64,000 nt of DNA from Prosthecobacter gellanilyticus (GTDB lineage Bacteria; Verrucomicrobiota; Verrucomicrobiia; Verrucomicrobiales; Verrucomicrobiaceae). This document shows positions 1 to 8,770 of this stretch, piece after piece. Numbering within the stretch: position 1 is the stretch's first letter; each line of letters begins with the position of its first letter. Position numbers and translations under genes: made by a program. The notes beneath the pieces were generated by a model that saw nothing but the letters and a program-made list of their open reading frames with translations, made no database searches and had not been told where the DNA came from. The stretch is taken from NCBI RefSeq assembly GCF_007992435.1, contig NZ_BKAG01000009.1:1-64000 (forward strand), read 5' to 3'.

Positions 1-28
1 CACAGAATCTGGAGAGAGCACAAGGGAA

Positions 29-46
29 GCGGACAATAGTGTCCGC
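29..46. repeat. short perfect hairpin upstream of first gene
   Basis: Seven-base arms GCGGACA and TGTCCGC flank a four-base loop. No T-run follows, so this is not a classical terminator. It may be the end of a short palindromic repeat of the genome; only one copy is seen here. Confidence 0.4.
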
Positions 47-115
47 ACTCCCTCCCCAAGCATCTCCCGATGTTTCACACTGGCAGCCTGGCCACCCATG
101 ATGCATATTTGACCC

Positions 116-868
116 ATGCTGGATCAACCCGATGCCATCGCTGCAGCCACGCGTGCGCTTCTCGCGGCACGGGAGAAGCCGGATCGCTGGCATGTGATGC
201 ATCAGAGGTGGGAGCAACTGCTCTTCCTGCACTGGCGCTGGGATCCGGAGGAGATCCAGCGCACGCTGCCCACCGGTTTGAAAGTGGATACCTTTGATGG
301 CTCGGCCTGGCTGGCCGTGGTGCCGTTCTTCATGCGGGGCATCCGGCCGAGGTTCTTTCCCTCCCTGCCGCGCATCAGCAATTTCCTGGAGATGAATGTG
401 CGCACTTATGTGCGGGATGAGCAGGGCCGCCACGGTGTGTGGTTCTACTCCCTGGACTGCAATCTGCCTCTGGCGGTGTGGACGGCGCGCACCTTCTTTC
501 ATCTGCCGTATCAGCATGCGGGCATGTCATCTACCCACACGGATGATGGTGTGCACTACACCTCTCAGCGGGAAGGCACGGATGCTTCCGATACTTTTCG
601 TTATCTCCTGGAGCCGCCCCATGGTCATGCTGAACCCGGGACGCTGGAGTTCTTTCTCCTGGAGCGCTACCTGCTCTTCGCCTCCTCACCACGCGGGCTG
701 CTTTGCGGCCAGGTGCATCACGCTCCGTATCCCATGGCAAAAGCCAAGGTGGAGAGCTGGGAGGCCACACCACTGACGTTGGCGGGGTTCAAACATCCGC
801 AGCGTCCGCCTGATCACATCATTGGTTCGCCGGGCGTAAATGTGCGGATCTACCCGCTCACGGCATAG
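116..868 (+). CDS. DUF2071 (YqjF-like) family protein
   Basis: A 250-residue soluble protein without signal peptide or membrane segment. The N-terminal run with WEQLLFLHWRWDPEEIQ, the FDGSAWLAVVPFFM stretch near residues 60-75 and the block NFLEMNVRTYV near residue 90 match the DUF2071/YqjF family, which is predicted to share the acetoacetate decarboxylase fold. No biochemical role is established for the family and none can be read from this sequence. The ATG at 116 gives the usual family length (about 230-250). It converges on the MFS companion peptide on the opposite strand, with a hairpin between them, so it is probably transcribed alone. Confidence 0.75.
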   Translation: MLDQPDAIAAATRALLAAREKPDRWHVMHQRWEQLLFLHWRWDPEEIQRTLPTGLKVDTFDGSAWLAVVPFFMRGIRPRFFPSLPRISNFLEMNVRTYVRDEQGRHGVWFYSLDCNLPLAVWTARTFFHLPYQHAGMSSTHTDDGVHYTSQREGTDASDTFRYLLEPPHGHAEPGTLEFFLLERYLLFASSPRGLLCGQVHHAPYPMAKAKVESWEATPLTLAGFKHPQRPPDHIIGSPGVNVRIYPLTA

Positions 869-878
869 CTTAAGTAGT

Positions 879-896
879 GGGGGCATTCCTGCCCCC
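879..896. terminator. hairpin between convergent genes
   Basis: Perfect seven-base stem GGGGGCA/TGCCCCC with loop TTCC, lying between the stop of the DUF2071 gene (868) and the end of the opposite-strand small gene (926). It could end transcription from either side. No U-tract follows on either strand, so rho-independent function is uncertain. Confidence 0.4.
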
Positions 897-925
897 TCAG
901 ACGGACGAAGAATCGCCCGAGTACG

Positions 926-1066
926 TCAGTGCGCGGGCGCCACCGCCGCTGCGGGGGCCGCGCCGCCACGAAACAGCGGCAGGGATTTGTTCACGGACTG
1001 ATACACGCCCCAGCCCAGCGGCAGGGCGACCCAGATCCAGGCGATGAAAAGACGGATGTTGTTCAT
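926..1066 (-). CDS. MFS transporter small companion subunit (46 aa)
   Basis: A 46-residue peptide starting MNNIRLFIAWIWVALPLGW, with one hydrophobic segment over residues 5-20 and an Ala/Pro-rich tail. It begins 17 bases after the stop of the OFA-type MFS gene on the same strand. Single-span peptides of this kind are annotated beside OFA-type MFS transporters in several phyla as an MFS small subunit, and size, topology and position all fit. The ATG at 1066 is chosen over a further upstream start because that one would overlap the MFS coding region. Function (stabilising or modulating the transporter) is inferred from family context. Confidence 0.65.
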   Translation of the reverse strand: MNNIRLFIAWIWVALPLGWGVYQSVNKSLPLFRGGAAPAAAVAPAH

Positions 1067-1082
1067 GGCAAATCTGGTTAGG

Positions 1083-2426
1083 TTAAGCTTTGGAGGTCTC
1101 CGGCAGGTGATGCTTCGCATTCACCGGATGCACCAGCAGGTTGGCAATCAGGCCCACGATCAGAAGTCCGACCATGAGATGGAAGATGGAGTTGTAGGCC
1201 TGCTCAGGCGCCATGGTTTTCTTGTTCGCCACGGAGAGCCGGTCCACCAGCTGCGGTCCGATGATTGCGGCCATGGACCACGCCGTGATCAGACGACCAT
1301 GAATCGCCCCCACCTGATAACTGCCGAATAGGTCACGCAGGTACGCCGGAATGGTGGCAAACCCGCCGCCATACATCGTCAGGATCAGCCCAGTGGCGAT
1401 GACGAAGAGCGTCACGCTGCCCTGTCCCTGGGTCCACGGCACGCTGGCATACAGCACCGCGCCGAGGATGAAGTAGATGCAGTAGATGCCCTTTCTGCCG
1501 ATGATATCGGACATGGAGGACCAGAAGAAACGGCCGCCCAGATTGCAAAGTGAAAGCAGCCCCACATAGCCAGCGGCCGCTGCTGGCGTGACCTTGAACA
1601 TGTCCTGAATCATGGGCGATGCCTGGCCGAGGATGCCGATGCCGGCGCTCACGTTCATGCACAGCACCACCCAGAGCATCCAGAACTGCGGGGTCTTCCA
1701 CGCCGTGTCCACTGACACACTGGCCGTGGTCACCAGCCTCGCCGTTGTTTCCTTCGGCACCCAGCCCTCCGGCTTCCAGTTCGCCGCAGGCACACGGATG
1801 ATGAAGGCCCCGAAGACCATCGACACCGCATACAGCCCGGCCATGACCAGCATCGCCTCATGGGCACCCACGGAGGTCGACGAGGCAAAACGCTTCATCA
1901 GCTCTTCCGCCAACGGGCCGCCAATCAGCGCGCCGCCGCCGAAACCCATGATCGCCATCCCCGTGGCCATGCCAGGACGATCCGGAAACCACTTCATGAG
2001 GGTGGAGACGGGCGAGATGTAGCCCAGCCCGAGCCCGACGCCGCCGATCAAGCCGTAGCCCGCATAGAGCAGGTAGAGATTGTGCGTCTTCACCGCGATG
2101 GAGGACAGGATCAGACCGCTGCAAAAGCACACCATGCTGGCCAGCATGGTCTTCCGCGGGCCGCTCTTCTCCACCCATTTCCCAAACACCGCCGCCGAGA
2201 GGCCCAGCAGTGCCAGGGCGATGGAGTATGCCACACCCACATCCGCCTCCGTCCAGTCACCCGCCACGGGGGCCGTGATGCCCAGGACCTTGGCCAGGGG
2301 CTTCTTGAAGACGCTGAACCCATACACCTGACCGATGCACATATGCACAGCGATGGCGGCGGGAGGGACCAGCCAGCGGTTGAATCCAGGGGGCGCGACG
2401 GTGGCTTCTCGGGAAAGGGAGATCAT
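1083..2426 (-). CDS. OFA-family MFS transporter (monocarboxylate / lactate-type)
   Basis: A 447-residue, 12-helix major facilitator. The N-terminal GFNRWLVPPAAIAVHMCIGQVYGFSVF segment is characteristic of the oxalate/formate antiporter (OFA) branch, which also holds L-lactate transporters. The motif WVEKSGPRKTML near residue 85 corresponds to the MFS A-loop. A large cytoplasmic loop with KPEGWVPKE separates helices 6 and 7. The companion small peptide follows immediately, probably in one mRNA. Substrate cannot be assigned from sequence; a lactate oxidation pair (lutBC) lies 38 kb away in this window, so lactate is a reasonable guess. The start is supported by family length. Confidence 0.8.
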   Translation of the reverse strand: MISLSREATVAPPGFNRWLVPPAAIAVHMCIGQVYGFSVFKKPLAKVLGITAPVAGDWTEADVGVAYSIALALLGLSAAVFGKWVEKSGPRKTMLASMVCFCSGLILSSIAVKTHNLYLLYAGYGLIGGVGLGLGYISPVSTLMKWFPDRPGMATGMAIMGFGGGALIGGPLAEELMKRFASSTSVGAHEAMLVMAGLYAVSMVFGAFIIRVPAANWKPEGWVPKETTARLVTTASVSVDTAWKTPQFWMLWVVLCMNVSAGIGILGQASPMIQDMFKVTPAAAAGYVGLLSLCNLGGRFFWSSMSDIIGRKGIYCIYFILGAVLYASVPWTQGQGSVTLFVIATGLILTMYGGGFATIPAYLRDLFGSYQVGAIHGRLITAWSMAAIIGPQLVDRLSVANKKTMAPEQAYNSIFHLMVGLLIVGLIANLLVHPVNAKHHLPETSKA

Positions 2427-2638
2427 GATGGTCGGGAGGCCGCTTTTTTAGCGGAAAGCCTTGTTTCAACGCAAAACATTCCGCTGGCTGTCTGCTTTTC
2501 AGCAAACCAGCGGCGGGATTGTCTGGTTTTTCCGCCGGGAACACCCCCTTTTTATGACTGCGGTGTAACCTTTCCGGGCTTGCACAGGCCGGAAAATTGG
2601 GAACTCTCCGGCTCGTCGACAGCCGTAATCCCCCACCC
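2427..2638. promoter_or_regulatory. divergent intergenic promoter region
   Basis: A 212-base gap between divergently transcribed genes (MFS on minus, acyltransferase on plus). It contains short A- and T-runs (around 2447-2453, 2475-2482 and 2527-2532), but no convincing paired -35/-10 boxes can be assigned by eye. Promoters for both directions are inferred from layout only. Confidence 0.35.
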
Positions 2639-4471
2639 ATGATCTTCGACCTCAGCGAGCAGTTCCGCACTCCGATCCAGCGCACCCTTTATCGTGCCTT
2701 TGGACCGCTGGTGGAGCGCGCGCTCGGGCTGCGAAATTTGGACAACCACTATCAAGCCGGGCAAAGGCATTACCACAGTCTGCCGCCTGAAGAGCAGACC
2801 TGTGGAGCCTTCTTTGACGGCGTGGTCAGTTCCGTGGGTGCCCGATGCGAGGTGAATGAACCCGGCGGCTTCGAGTTCCCGAAGACTGGTCCCCTGGTCA
2901 TCATTGCCAATCATCCCTTTGGCATCCTGGATCCCTGCCTGCTGGCCCAGTATGTGGGCAAGCACCGCCGTGATCTGAAGGTCATGACCAATTCCCTCCT
3001 GGGTGCCATGCCAGAGGTCAGCGAGCACGCCATCCTGGTGAACCCTTTCGGCGGCAAAGAAGCCGTGAAGGAGAATCTGGCCGGGATGAAGGCGGCCCTC
3101 ATCCATCTCAAAAAAGGCGGTGCCCTGCTCATTTTCCCCTCGGGAGAGGTCGCGGCCTACAAGCCGGGGAAGGGGATCGAGGAGGCACCCTGGACTTCGC
3201 ATGTCGGTTCCTTGGTCCGCCGCACTCAATCCTCCGTGCTACCTGTCTTTTTCCCGGGTTCGAACAGCACCCTCTTCCAGGCGGCGGGCGTCTTGCATCC
3301 ACGTTTGCGCACCGGGCTGCTTTTACGTGAGTTCAACCGCCAGAATGGCAGCGATGTGGAGATGATCGTGGGTTCCACCATCCCCTTCGGCAAGCTGCGC
3401 AAGTTCGAGGATGACGAGGCTCTCACGAAGTATCTGCGCCTGCACACCCTTGTTCTCGAAGAGCGCCACCGCATCGCCCAGGAGGCCGAGGGAAATGCCA
3501 CCCCTGAGGAGACCGTGGCCCTGATGCGTGCTGCCAGTCAAAAAGAGCGCATCGTCCGCGAGGTGGAGGCCCTCCGCGCCCGTGGCAAGTGCCTCGTCGG
3601 TCAGGGTGGACTCAGCGTCTTCACAGCTCATTCCCACGAGATTCCGGACACGCTTCAGGAGATCGGCCGCCTGCGTGAAGTAACCTTCCGTCAGGTCGGT
3701 GAAGGTACCGGACAGGACATCGACCTCGACAAGTTCGACCGCTACTACGAGCACCTCTTCCTCTGGGACGAGGCCAGGCTCTGCATCGCCGGTGCCTATC
3801 GCCTAGGCCGTGCGGACATCATCCTGCGTGAGTACGGTCCCAAGGGGCTCTACACGAACACGCTCTTCCGTTTCGAAAAACCCTTCCTCGCCAACCTTGA
3901 GACGGCGGTGGAGATGGGGCGCAGCTTCATCACCAAAGACTACCAGAGGAATCTCTCCTCGCTGCCTCTCCTGTGGAAGGGCATCGCCCATTGGATCGCC
4001 CGGAATCCGGGTTACAAGAAGCTTTTCGGTCCTGTCAGCATCAGCAAGGACTACGACAAGCTGAGCCGCAAATTCATCGTCGAGTTCCTCCAGGAGAACT
4101 GCCTGCATGAGAACCTGGCCAGTTTCGTGAAACCGCGGAATCCCTTCCGCTACCTTCGCGGTCGCAAGCTGATGCGTGAGTTCATCAGTGCCGAGCTTCA
4201 GGACGTGGATGACTGCTCCGCCCTCATCTCCAGCTTGGAGACGGATGGCAAAGGCATTCCCGTGCTGCTGAAGCATTACCTGCGTCTGAACGGCACCATC
4301 CTCAGCTTCAATGTCGACAAGGAGTTCTCCTCGGTCGTCGATGGCCTCATCCTTGTGGACCTCACGGAGACAGAGCCAAAGTTGCTCGCCAAATACATGG
4401 GCGAGGAAAAGTGCCAGGCCTACCTTGCCCGTCATCGGGAAGCATCGGCACCGGCACCTGCGGCCCAGTAA
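2639..4471 (+). CDS. bifunctional acyltransferase: PlsC-like domain fused to GNAT N-acyltransferase (OlsF-like)
   Basis: A 610-residue cytosolic or membrane-peripheral protein of two parts. The N-terminal half is a lysophospholipid acyltransferase (PlsC/OlsA type): NHPFGILD at residues 91-98 is the HX4D catalytic motif and FPSGE at 166-170 the acceptor-binding motif. The C-terminal half, from about residue 328, matches the GNAT-type N-acyltransferases of ornithine-lipid synthesis (OlsB), with FRQVGEGTGQDIDLDKFD and YTNTLFRF blocks. This arrangement resembles OlsF, which makes ornithine or related aminolipids by acylating first the amino group and then the 3-hydroxyl. The amino-acid head group is not predictable. 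The ATG at 2639 is preferred to one 42 bases upstream because the extra residues are not family-like. Confidence 0.8.
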   Translation: MIFDLSEQFRTPIQRTLYRAFGPLVERALGLRNLDNHYQAGQRHYHSLPPEEQTCGAFFDGVVSSVGARCEVNEPGGFEFPKTGPLVIIANHPFGILDPCLLAQYVGKHRRDLKVMTNSLLGAMPEVSEHAILVNPFGGKEAVKENLAGMKAALIHLKKGGALLIFPSGEVAAYKPGKGIEEAPWTSHVGSLVRRTQSSVLPVFFPGSNSTLFQAAGVLHPRLRTGLLLREFNRQNGSDVEMIVGSTIPFGKLRKFEDDEALTKYLRLHTLVLEERHRIAQEAEGNATPEETVALMRAASQKERIVREVEALRARGKCLVGQGGLSVFTAHSHEIPDTLQEIGRLREVTFRQVGEGTGQDIDLDKFDRYYEHLFLWDEARLCIAGAYRLGRADIILREYGPKGLYTNTLFRFEKPFLANLETAVEMGRSFITKDYQRNLSSLPLLWKGIAHWIARNPGYKKLFGPVSISKDYDKLSRKFIVEFLQENCLHENLASFVKPRNPFRYLRGRKLMREFISAELQDVDDCSALISSLETDGKGIPVLLKHYLRLNGTILSFNVDKEFSSVVDGLILVDLTETEPKLLAKYMGEEKCQAYLARHREASAPAPAAQ

Positions 4472-4545
4472 GGAAGGGCGCGCGCGATGTGGAAAGGCTT
4501 TTGCAAGACGGCCCAAGCTGCGTTTGATTGAGCCCTCCTGTCCCG

Positions 4546-6015
4546 ATGCCCCTTCCTCGAGCCATCCGCCATCGTTTCTTCTGCCTCCCCGCAGGCTGGG
4601 TGGCATTGATGCTCGTCTCTCCGCTGATCCAGGCGCAGGACGCGGCCAAAATGCGGGCGGACTTTTTGAAGCTCATCCTCTCCGACTCCCAGATGCTCAC
4701 GGACCAGTATGAGCGTGCGCTAGCGAAGCTGGAGAGTGACCTCGCCGCAGATGCTGACTACGAGCAGGCCCAGCTGGTGCAGCGGCGGCGTGAGGAACTG
4801 CGCGCCATCTACCCCGGCGGCACGACTCTGACCAGCCCCGCCATCCCACTGGCACCGGAGCGTGCCCGTCTTGTCGGGACAGCGGAAGCTCGTGGTGACA
4901 CCCTGACGAACTGGCGCACTGCCACCAGCCAGGCGGAGTGGGCTGCCGTGCATGTCACACCGGGCTCCTATTACCTGGAGCTGGAGGCCAGCATGAGCGC
5001 GCTGCCTTCCACTGCCGGACGCATGGTGCCCCAGGAGAAGGCCACCTTTGCCTTTTATGAGGTCTCGCTTCTGCCGGGCGCCCAGGAGAACCGCCGCTCG
5101 TTCGACATCATGCCGGGGAAGGACGAAACCTATGCCCCGCTGCGCATCGGGCCGCTGAACTTCAGCCGTGATGCTGTCACGCTGCGTCTGGCTCCTGCCA
5201 TGGGCTATCCGGCAAACGCCATCTCTCTGCGGCAGTTCCGTCTGGTGCCAGCCGTCGTCGACGTGGTGCAAACAGCGGCTTCCTTGCCTGAAGGAGATGC
5301 CCTGGCGGCCACGCGTGAGCTGCTTCAGCGTGAGCTGGTGAAGGTGCAAAAGCCGGTGCTCACCGCTTACAAGGAGTCTCTGAAGACACTGCCGTCGACC
5401 ACGCCGGAGATGAAGGAAGCCGTGGAGGCGGAGACGAAGCGCCTCACCCAGCTCGAGAACTACGCCAGCACACCTTCCATCATCCTCGAACGCATGATCC
5501 GCCAGCTCGGAGGCGTGGCAGGCTTTGAGGACATCGATGGTGCGAGATACCTTTCCACCGTCACGTCCACGGGTGATCGTTTCACCGTGGAGCATGATGG
5601 CAGGCAGATCGCTATCCGGCTCATGTGGGTCAGCTGCGCTCCTCCAGATGAGAAGAGCATGGCCCGGAAAAACTTTGCGGACCACTTCGACATCGAGATG
5701 GACAATGTGGGGCGTCTTTCCCGCACCGCGCGCGAGTTCACGCTCGGTTATCTGGATGGCAAGTCGCTCCGCCTCCTGCTGCGGCCCATGAAGGACAAGG
5801 ACGGCTTTCAGCCCGCGCTCGTCTTCCTGCCGGAAGTGGGGCTGTATCAAAACGTGCTTGTCGACCAGGGCCTCGCCGCAGTGGAGCCTTTCCCGAAGAA
5901 TGCTCGCGCCGGCCTCATGGAGCGCGGCCTTTACACGACCGTGCTGGAGCATGAGGCTGGTGCCAAGCGTCTGAAAAACGGTGCCTGGGCTCTTTCTGAG
6001 GAGGACAAGAAATGA
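4546..6015 (+). CDS. exported protein with degenerate SNase-like C-terminal domain
   Basis: About 489 residues. The N-terminus RHRFFCLPAGWVALMLVSPLIQAQ is a signal peptide. Residues 20-70 are charged and probably helical. The C-terminal ~140 residues look like a staphylococcal-nuclease fold: GDRFTVEHDGRQIAIRLMWVS, then LVDQGLAAV and EAGAKRLKNGAWAL at the end, matching the usual order of SNase motifs. The catalytic block normally reading R-x-x-x-x-D-x-P-E appears as RLMWVSCAPPDE, so the arginine is kept but the metal-binding Asp is not clearly there. I infer a binding rather than nuclease role. An upstream TTG (4528) is possible, but the ATG gives a better signal peptide. The next gene overlaps by four bases (ATGA). 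Confidence 0.6.
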   Translation: MPLPRAIRHRFFCLPAGWVALMLVSPLIQAQDAAKMRADFLKLILSDSQMLTDQYERALAKLESDLAADADYEQAQLVQRRREELRAIYPGGTTLTSPAIPLAPERARLVGTAEARGDTLTNWRTATSQAEWAAVHVTPGSYYLELEASMSALPSTAGRMVPQEKATFAFYEVSLLPGAQENRRSFDIMPGKDETYAPLRIGPLNFSRDAVTLRLAPAMGYPANAISLRQFRLVPAVVDVVQTAASLPEGDALAATRELLQRELVKVQKPVLTAYKESLKTLPSTTPEMKEAVEAETKRLTQLENYASTPSIILERMIRQLGGVAGFEDIDGARYLSTVTSTGDRFTVEHDGRQIAIRLMWVSCAPPDEKSMARKNFADHFDIEMDNVGRLSRTAREFTLGYLDGKSLRLLLRPMKDKDGFQPALVFLPEVGLYQNVLVDQGLAAVEPFPKNARAGLMERGLYTTVLEHEAGAKRLKNGAWALSEEDKK

Positions 6016-6833
6016 AGACCTCACGGCTGCTTCTCACCGTCTTCGGAATTTCGAACGCCTGCCTTGTGCATGCCCAGACTCCCGTGCCTGCTCCGGCGCC
6101 GGTTCCCGCTGCGGCTCCTGTTTCAACAGCGCCGGTCTCCACCGGCTCTCCAGCCGTGGATGCCAGCAGTCCTGATTCCCGTCTGCGCCAGCTGGAGACG
6201 ATCTACCAGCAGCAGCTCCGCTCGCGTCACATTCCTTTGTTAGGCAAGCATCTCACAGAACTCCAGCAGGCGGGCCGTGGGGCTCCCACTCCGGCTTTGC
6301 AGGCGGAGATCGTGCGTGTGCAGTCAGTGATCACGGCGGGCGGTGTGGTGGATCTCACTGCCGCCGCACGTGAACTGAATCCCGCCGTTCCCGCTCCGGC
6401 CCTGCCGCCCATGCCTGACCGTCCCCGGCGCATGACCCTCATGCTCACACCCTCGCTGGCGCAGAGCATCATGCCCGTCCCGGAAAGCAGCGCCAGTCCT
6501 GTGGGCGCATCCATCGGTCAACTGACCTGGAAGCTCGATGCCCTGCCTGCGGGCGAGTATGACCTGGTGCTGCACTACGCCAGCGTGCTTGCAGATGCCG
6601 AGGTGCCTGTCTCTGTCGAACTCGCCGGACAGAAGCTCACCCAGACGCTGGATGCCGCCAAGGCCACGAAGGACGGCAAAAACTTCCGCCTCCTCCGCCT
6701 CGGCCAGATCAAGCTGGATCAAGACGCCTCCGGTTCATCTCTCGTCCTCACCGCAGGCACCGCCGACAAGCCTTCGCTCATCGTGCGGAACCTTGTGATC
6801 TCCCGCGCCACGAAGAAGCCGGTGGATAACTAA
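6012..6833 (+). CDS. exported protein of unknown function, partner of preceding gene
   Basis: A 273-residue protein with signal peptide (MKTSRLLLTVFGISNACLVHAQ) followed by a Pro/Ala linker (residues 24-50). Its short helical segment RLRQLETIYQQQLRSRHIPLL resembles the start of the mature upstream protein. The second half (GQLTWKLDALPAGEYDLVLHYAS, then LTAGTADKPSLIVRNLVI) reads like a beta-sandwich. The ATG overlaps the upstream stop by four bases, so the two are translationally coupled and probably act together outside the cytoplasm. No enzyme motif is seen. Confidence 0.6.
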   Translation: MKTSRLLLTVFGISNACLVHAQTPVPAPAPVPAAAPVSTAPVSTGSPAVDASSPDSRLRQLETIYQQQLRSRHIPLLGKHLTELQQAGRGAPTPALQAEIVRVQSVITAGGVVDLTAAARELNPAVPAPALPPMPDRPRRMTLMLTPSLAQSIMPVPESSASPVGASIGQLTWKLDALPAGEYDLVLHYASVLADAEVPVSVELAGQKLTQTLDAAKATKDGKNFRLLRLGQIKLDQDASGSSLVLTAGTADKPSLIVRNLVISRATKKPVDN

Positions 6834-7285
6834 AAGGAGGGAGGAGGAGCTCGCCTCTTCCGTCCCTCTCGGACTTTGATCCGCATGAAGCGTGAGCTGC
6901 TCCAACGCATGACTAAAGCCAATGCCGCTAAGCAATATGGGATGGCAGTAATCTTATGCTTTGAGGGCCAAGGGCCTGAGACTCCTCAGCCCAGGCCAAC
7001 GGCCTGGGATTCAGGACGTTTCGCGCCCGCCAATGAACCAGAGCGCCGAAGGTGCGACACTCGCCTCCTCGCGTCCATTTGCCGCTGCAATGTCCGGCGT
7101 CGAGTGCCGGCCATACAGGCCTCGGGGGCGGGTAACCCGACGTTGTCTGGCGCGTTTCCCAGGCCGTTGGCCTGGGCTGAGGAGTGCCGCCTCTTCGAGG
7201 CTCCAAACTCGTGATTGCTTTACGGCATTATGGCTGAAGCCATGCGCTATTTCCTTCCGCCTCTCCGAGGCTTTAGATCCTGTGA
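6834..7285. other. gene-free stretch with palindromic repeats
   Basis: About 450 bases between convergent genes. Short open frames in it run through the inverted repeats in several frames and show no protein-like composition. The stretch contains a 29-base perfect inverted repeat pair described separately and looks like a repeat island. Confidence 0.6.
6981..7185. repeat. 29-base perfect inverted repeat pair, arms 6981-7009 and 7157-7185
   Basis: The arm at 6981-7009 is the exact reverse complement of 7157-7185 over 29 bases. The core of each arm, CCCAGGCC-AAC-GGCCTGGG, is itself a palindrome. The 147 bases between them are G+C-rich with no credible gene. This is the structure of a small non-autonomous or REP-like element; no transposase is nearby. 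Confidence 0.75.
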
Positions 7286-8770
7286 TCAAGGCAGCTTGTT
7301 CAGCGTATACGCACAGAGACGGTGCCACAGCGCCTGCTTGCCATCCTTCGTGCTCACCTCCGGCAGCTCAAACTCGTGCACATAACCTTCACGGCGCTTG
7401 TCTGCCTTCACGGTGAGGCTCAGACCATCGTCGGAAAGCGTCCACTCACTCAACTCGATCGGCTGCGGATCAATCTCCGGACTGCCATACTTTGCCGTGT
7501 GCAGATACGTATAGCTCTGCGCCTTCGTCTGCGACCAGTCGGCACCCTTCACCGGATGCGTGAAGGTGAAGCGGAAGCCGTCTTTAAGCGCCTCCAGCTT
7601 CTGGATCTCAAGCGGCACCTTGCCCGTGGGCACAAGACGCTGCAGGCCATACGGCTTGCTGCCATAGCTGTTCCATCCGCGGTTGCTCTGACCCACGATC
7701 ATGGAGCCATCATCCAGGAAGTTCAGCGTCAGCACCGCGCTTTGCATCCCGCTCACAAACGGGAAGCAGGCCCCTTGATACTCGCCACCGACCTTTTCCA
7801 GGAACACACGGTTCACCCCGGACAGTACGAACTCCCCAACAAACATTTGTTTCTCAAACGGACCGAACTTGCCGTCCGTGAGATCACAGCGCAGGCCTGT
7901 GGTGCTCTGGCCAAATTTCACATAGGGCAGCCACACCGCAGGCAGGCAATAGCCCGGCACTTTCGTCACGGCCTCTGCCACGGTGATGCCATCCAGAATC
8001 TTTGCCGGCGGCTTCACGGGTGAATCAGGACGCTTCGCATCTTCCAGCGCTTCTGCATGACCAAAGTAAGCACCCTGGCGGATGTGCATGATCGGGCTCG
8101 TCGGAGTCCAGTTGCCCTGCTGGTCCGTGCCAAAGATATCACCCTCGGCATTCAAACCGATGCCACAAGGACTGCGGAAACCGGCCGCGAAACCCGTGGC
8201 GGTCGTGGTGCCCTTTTTTGTGATGACACTCCAGCCACGCCACAAAGTATGTTTGGCCTCATCACCCGCACCATCCCACTTCTTGCCCATGGAGCAGTTC
8301 AGTGTGTTGTGCATGTTGCCCTCGCGATCAAAAACGGGCCCATACGCATACTCATGATAGGCGCCTGAAACGCCCCAGCCCTTGCTCGCGGCAAAGTATT
8401 CATCAGCCACGCCGTCCTTGTCGGTATCGCGCAGACGGGTCACCTCGCCACGCTGCGTCACGTAGATATCACCTTCATGATACGCGAGGCCGAGGATCTC
8501 ATGCATGCCACTGGCAAAGAGCTTGTAACCCAGGTTAGCCGCGGTGGGCGGTTCGGCGGTTGGATGCTCAATGATCCACACCTCACCCTTGCGGATGGAA
8601 ACGGCCAGCTTGCCACCGGGCAGCACGGCCAGACCACTCGCCTCCATGTTCACGCCCGCAGGCGTCTCAAGCGTGACTGTGCGGTAGTATTCACCTTGAT
8701 CCTGCTCCTGCGCGAAGAGCGCGGAAGCACTGAGAACCGTGAACAGGGAACTGAGAACTGTCTTTACCAT
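7286..8770 (-). CDS. exported beta-propeller protein, sorbosone dehydrogenase-like
   Basis: 494 residues with a cleavable signal peptide (VLSSLFTVLSASALFAQ). The body shows propeller-type repeats: VNMEASGLAVLPGGKLAVSI, HEILGLAYHEGDIYVTQRGEVTRLRDTDKDGVADEY and GFRSPCGIGLNAEGDIFGTDQQGNW. This is typical of the glucose/sorbosone dehydrogenase-like propellers that abound in Planctomycetes and Verrucomicrobia. The DTDKDGVAD segment resembles a calcium-binding loop. No CXXCH is present, so heme would be supplied by the partner cytochrome encoded directly upstream; the two genes overlap by seven bases. The substrate is unknown. Confidence 0.7.
   Translation of the reverse strand: MVKTVLSSLFTVLSASALFAQEQDQGEYYRTVTLETPAGVNMEASGLAVLPGGKLAVSIRKGEVWIIEHPTAEPPTAANLGYKLFASGMHEILGLAYHEGDIYVTQRGEVTRLRDTDKDGVADEYFAASKGWGVSGAYHEYAYGPVFDREGNMHNTLNCSMGKKWDGAGDEAKHTLWRGWSVITKKGTTTATGFAAGFRSPCGIGLNAEGDIFGTDQQGNWTPTSPIMHIRQGAYFGHAEALEDAKRPDSPVKPPAKILDGITVAEAVTKVPGYCLPAVWLPYVKFGQSTTGLRCDLTDGKFGPFEKQMFVGEFVLSGVNRVFLEKVGGEYQGACFPFVSGMQSAVLTLNFLDDGSMIVGQSNRGWNSYGSKPYGLQRLVPTGKVPLEIQKLEALKDGFRFTFTHPVKGADWSQTKAQSYTYLHTAKYGSPEIDPQPIELSEWTLSDDGLSLTVKADKRREGYVHEFELPEVSTKDGKQALWHRLCAYTLNKLP

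Noticed and set aside
4720..6024. 434-codon open frame on the minus strand
   Set aside because: Fully antisense to the exported SNase-like gene, with His/Arg-rich composition typical of a complement shadow in G+C-rich DNA.
6876..7416. ORFs of 92-151 codons in the gap before the propeller gene
   Set aside because: They run through both arms of the inverted repeat in several frames and look like repeat-derived translation, not genes.
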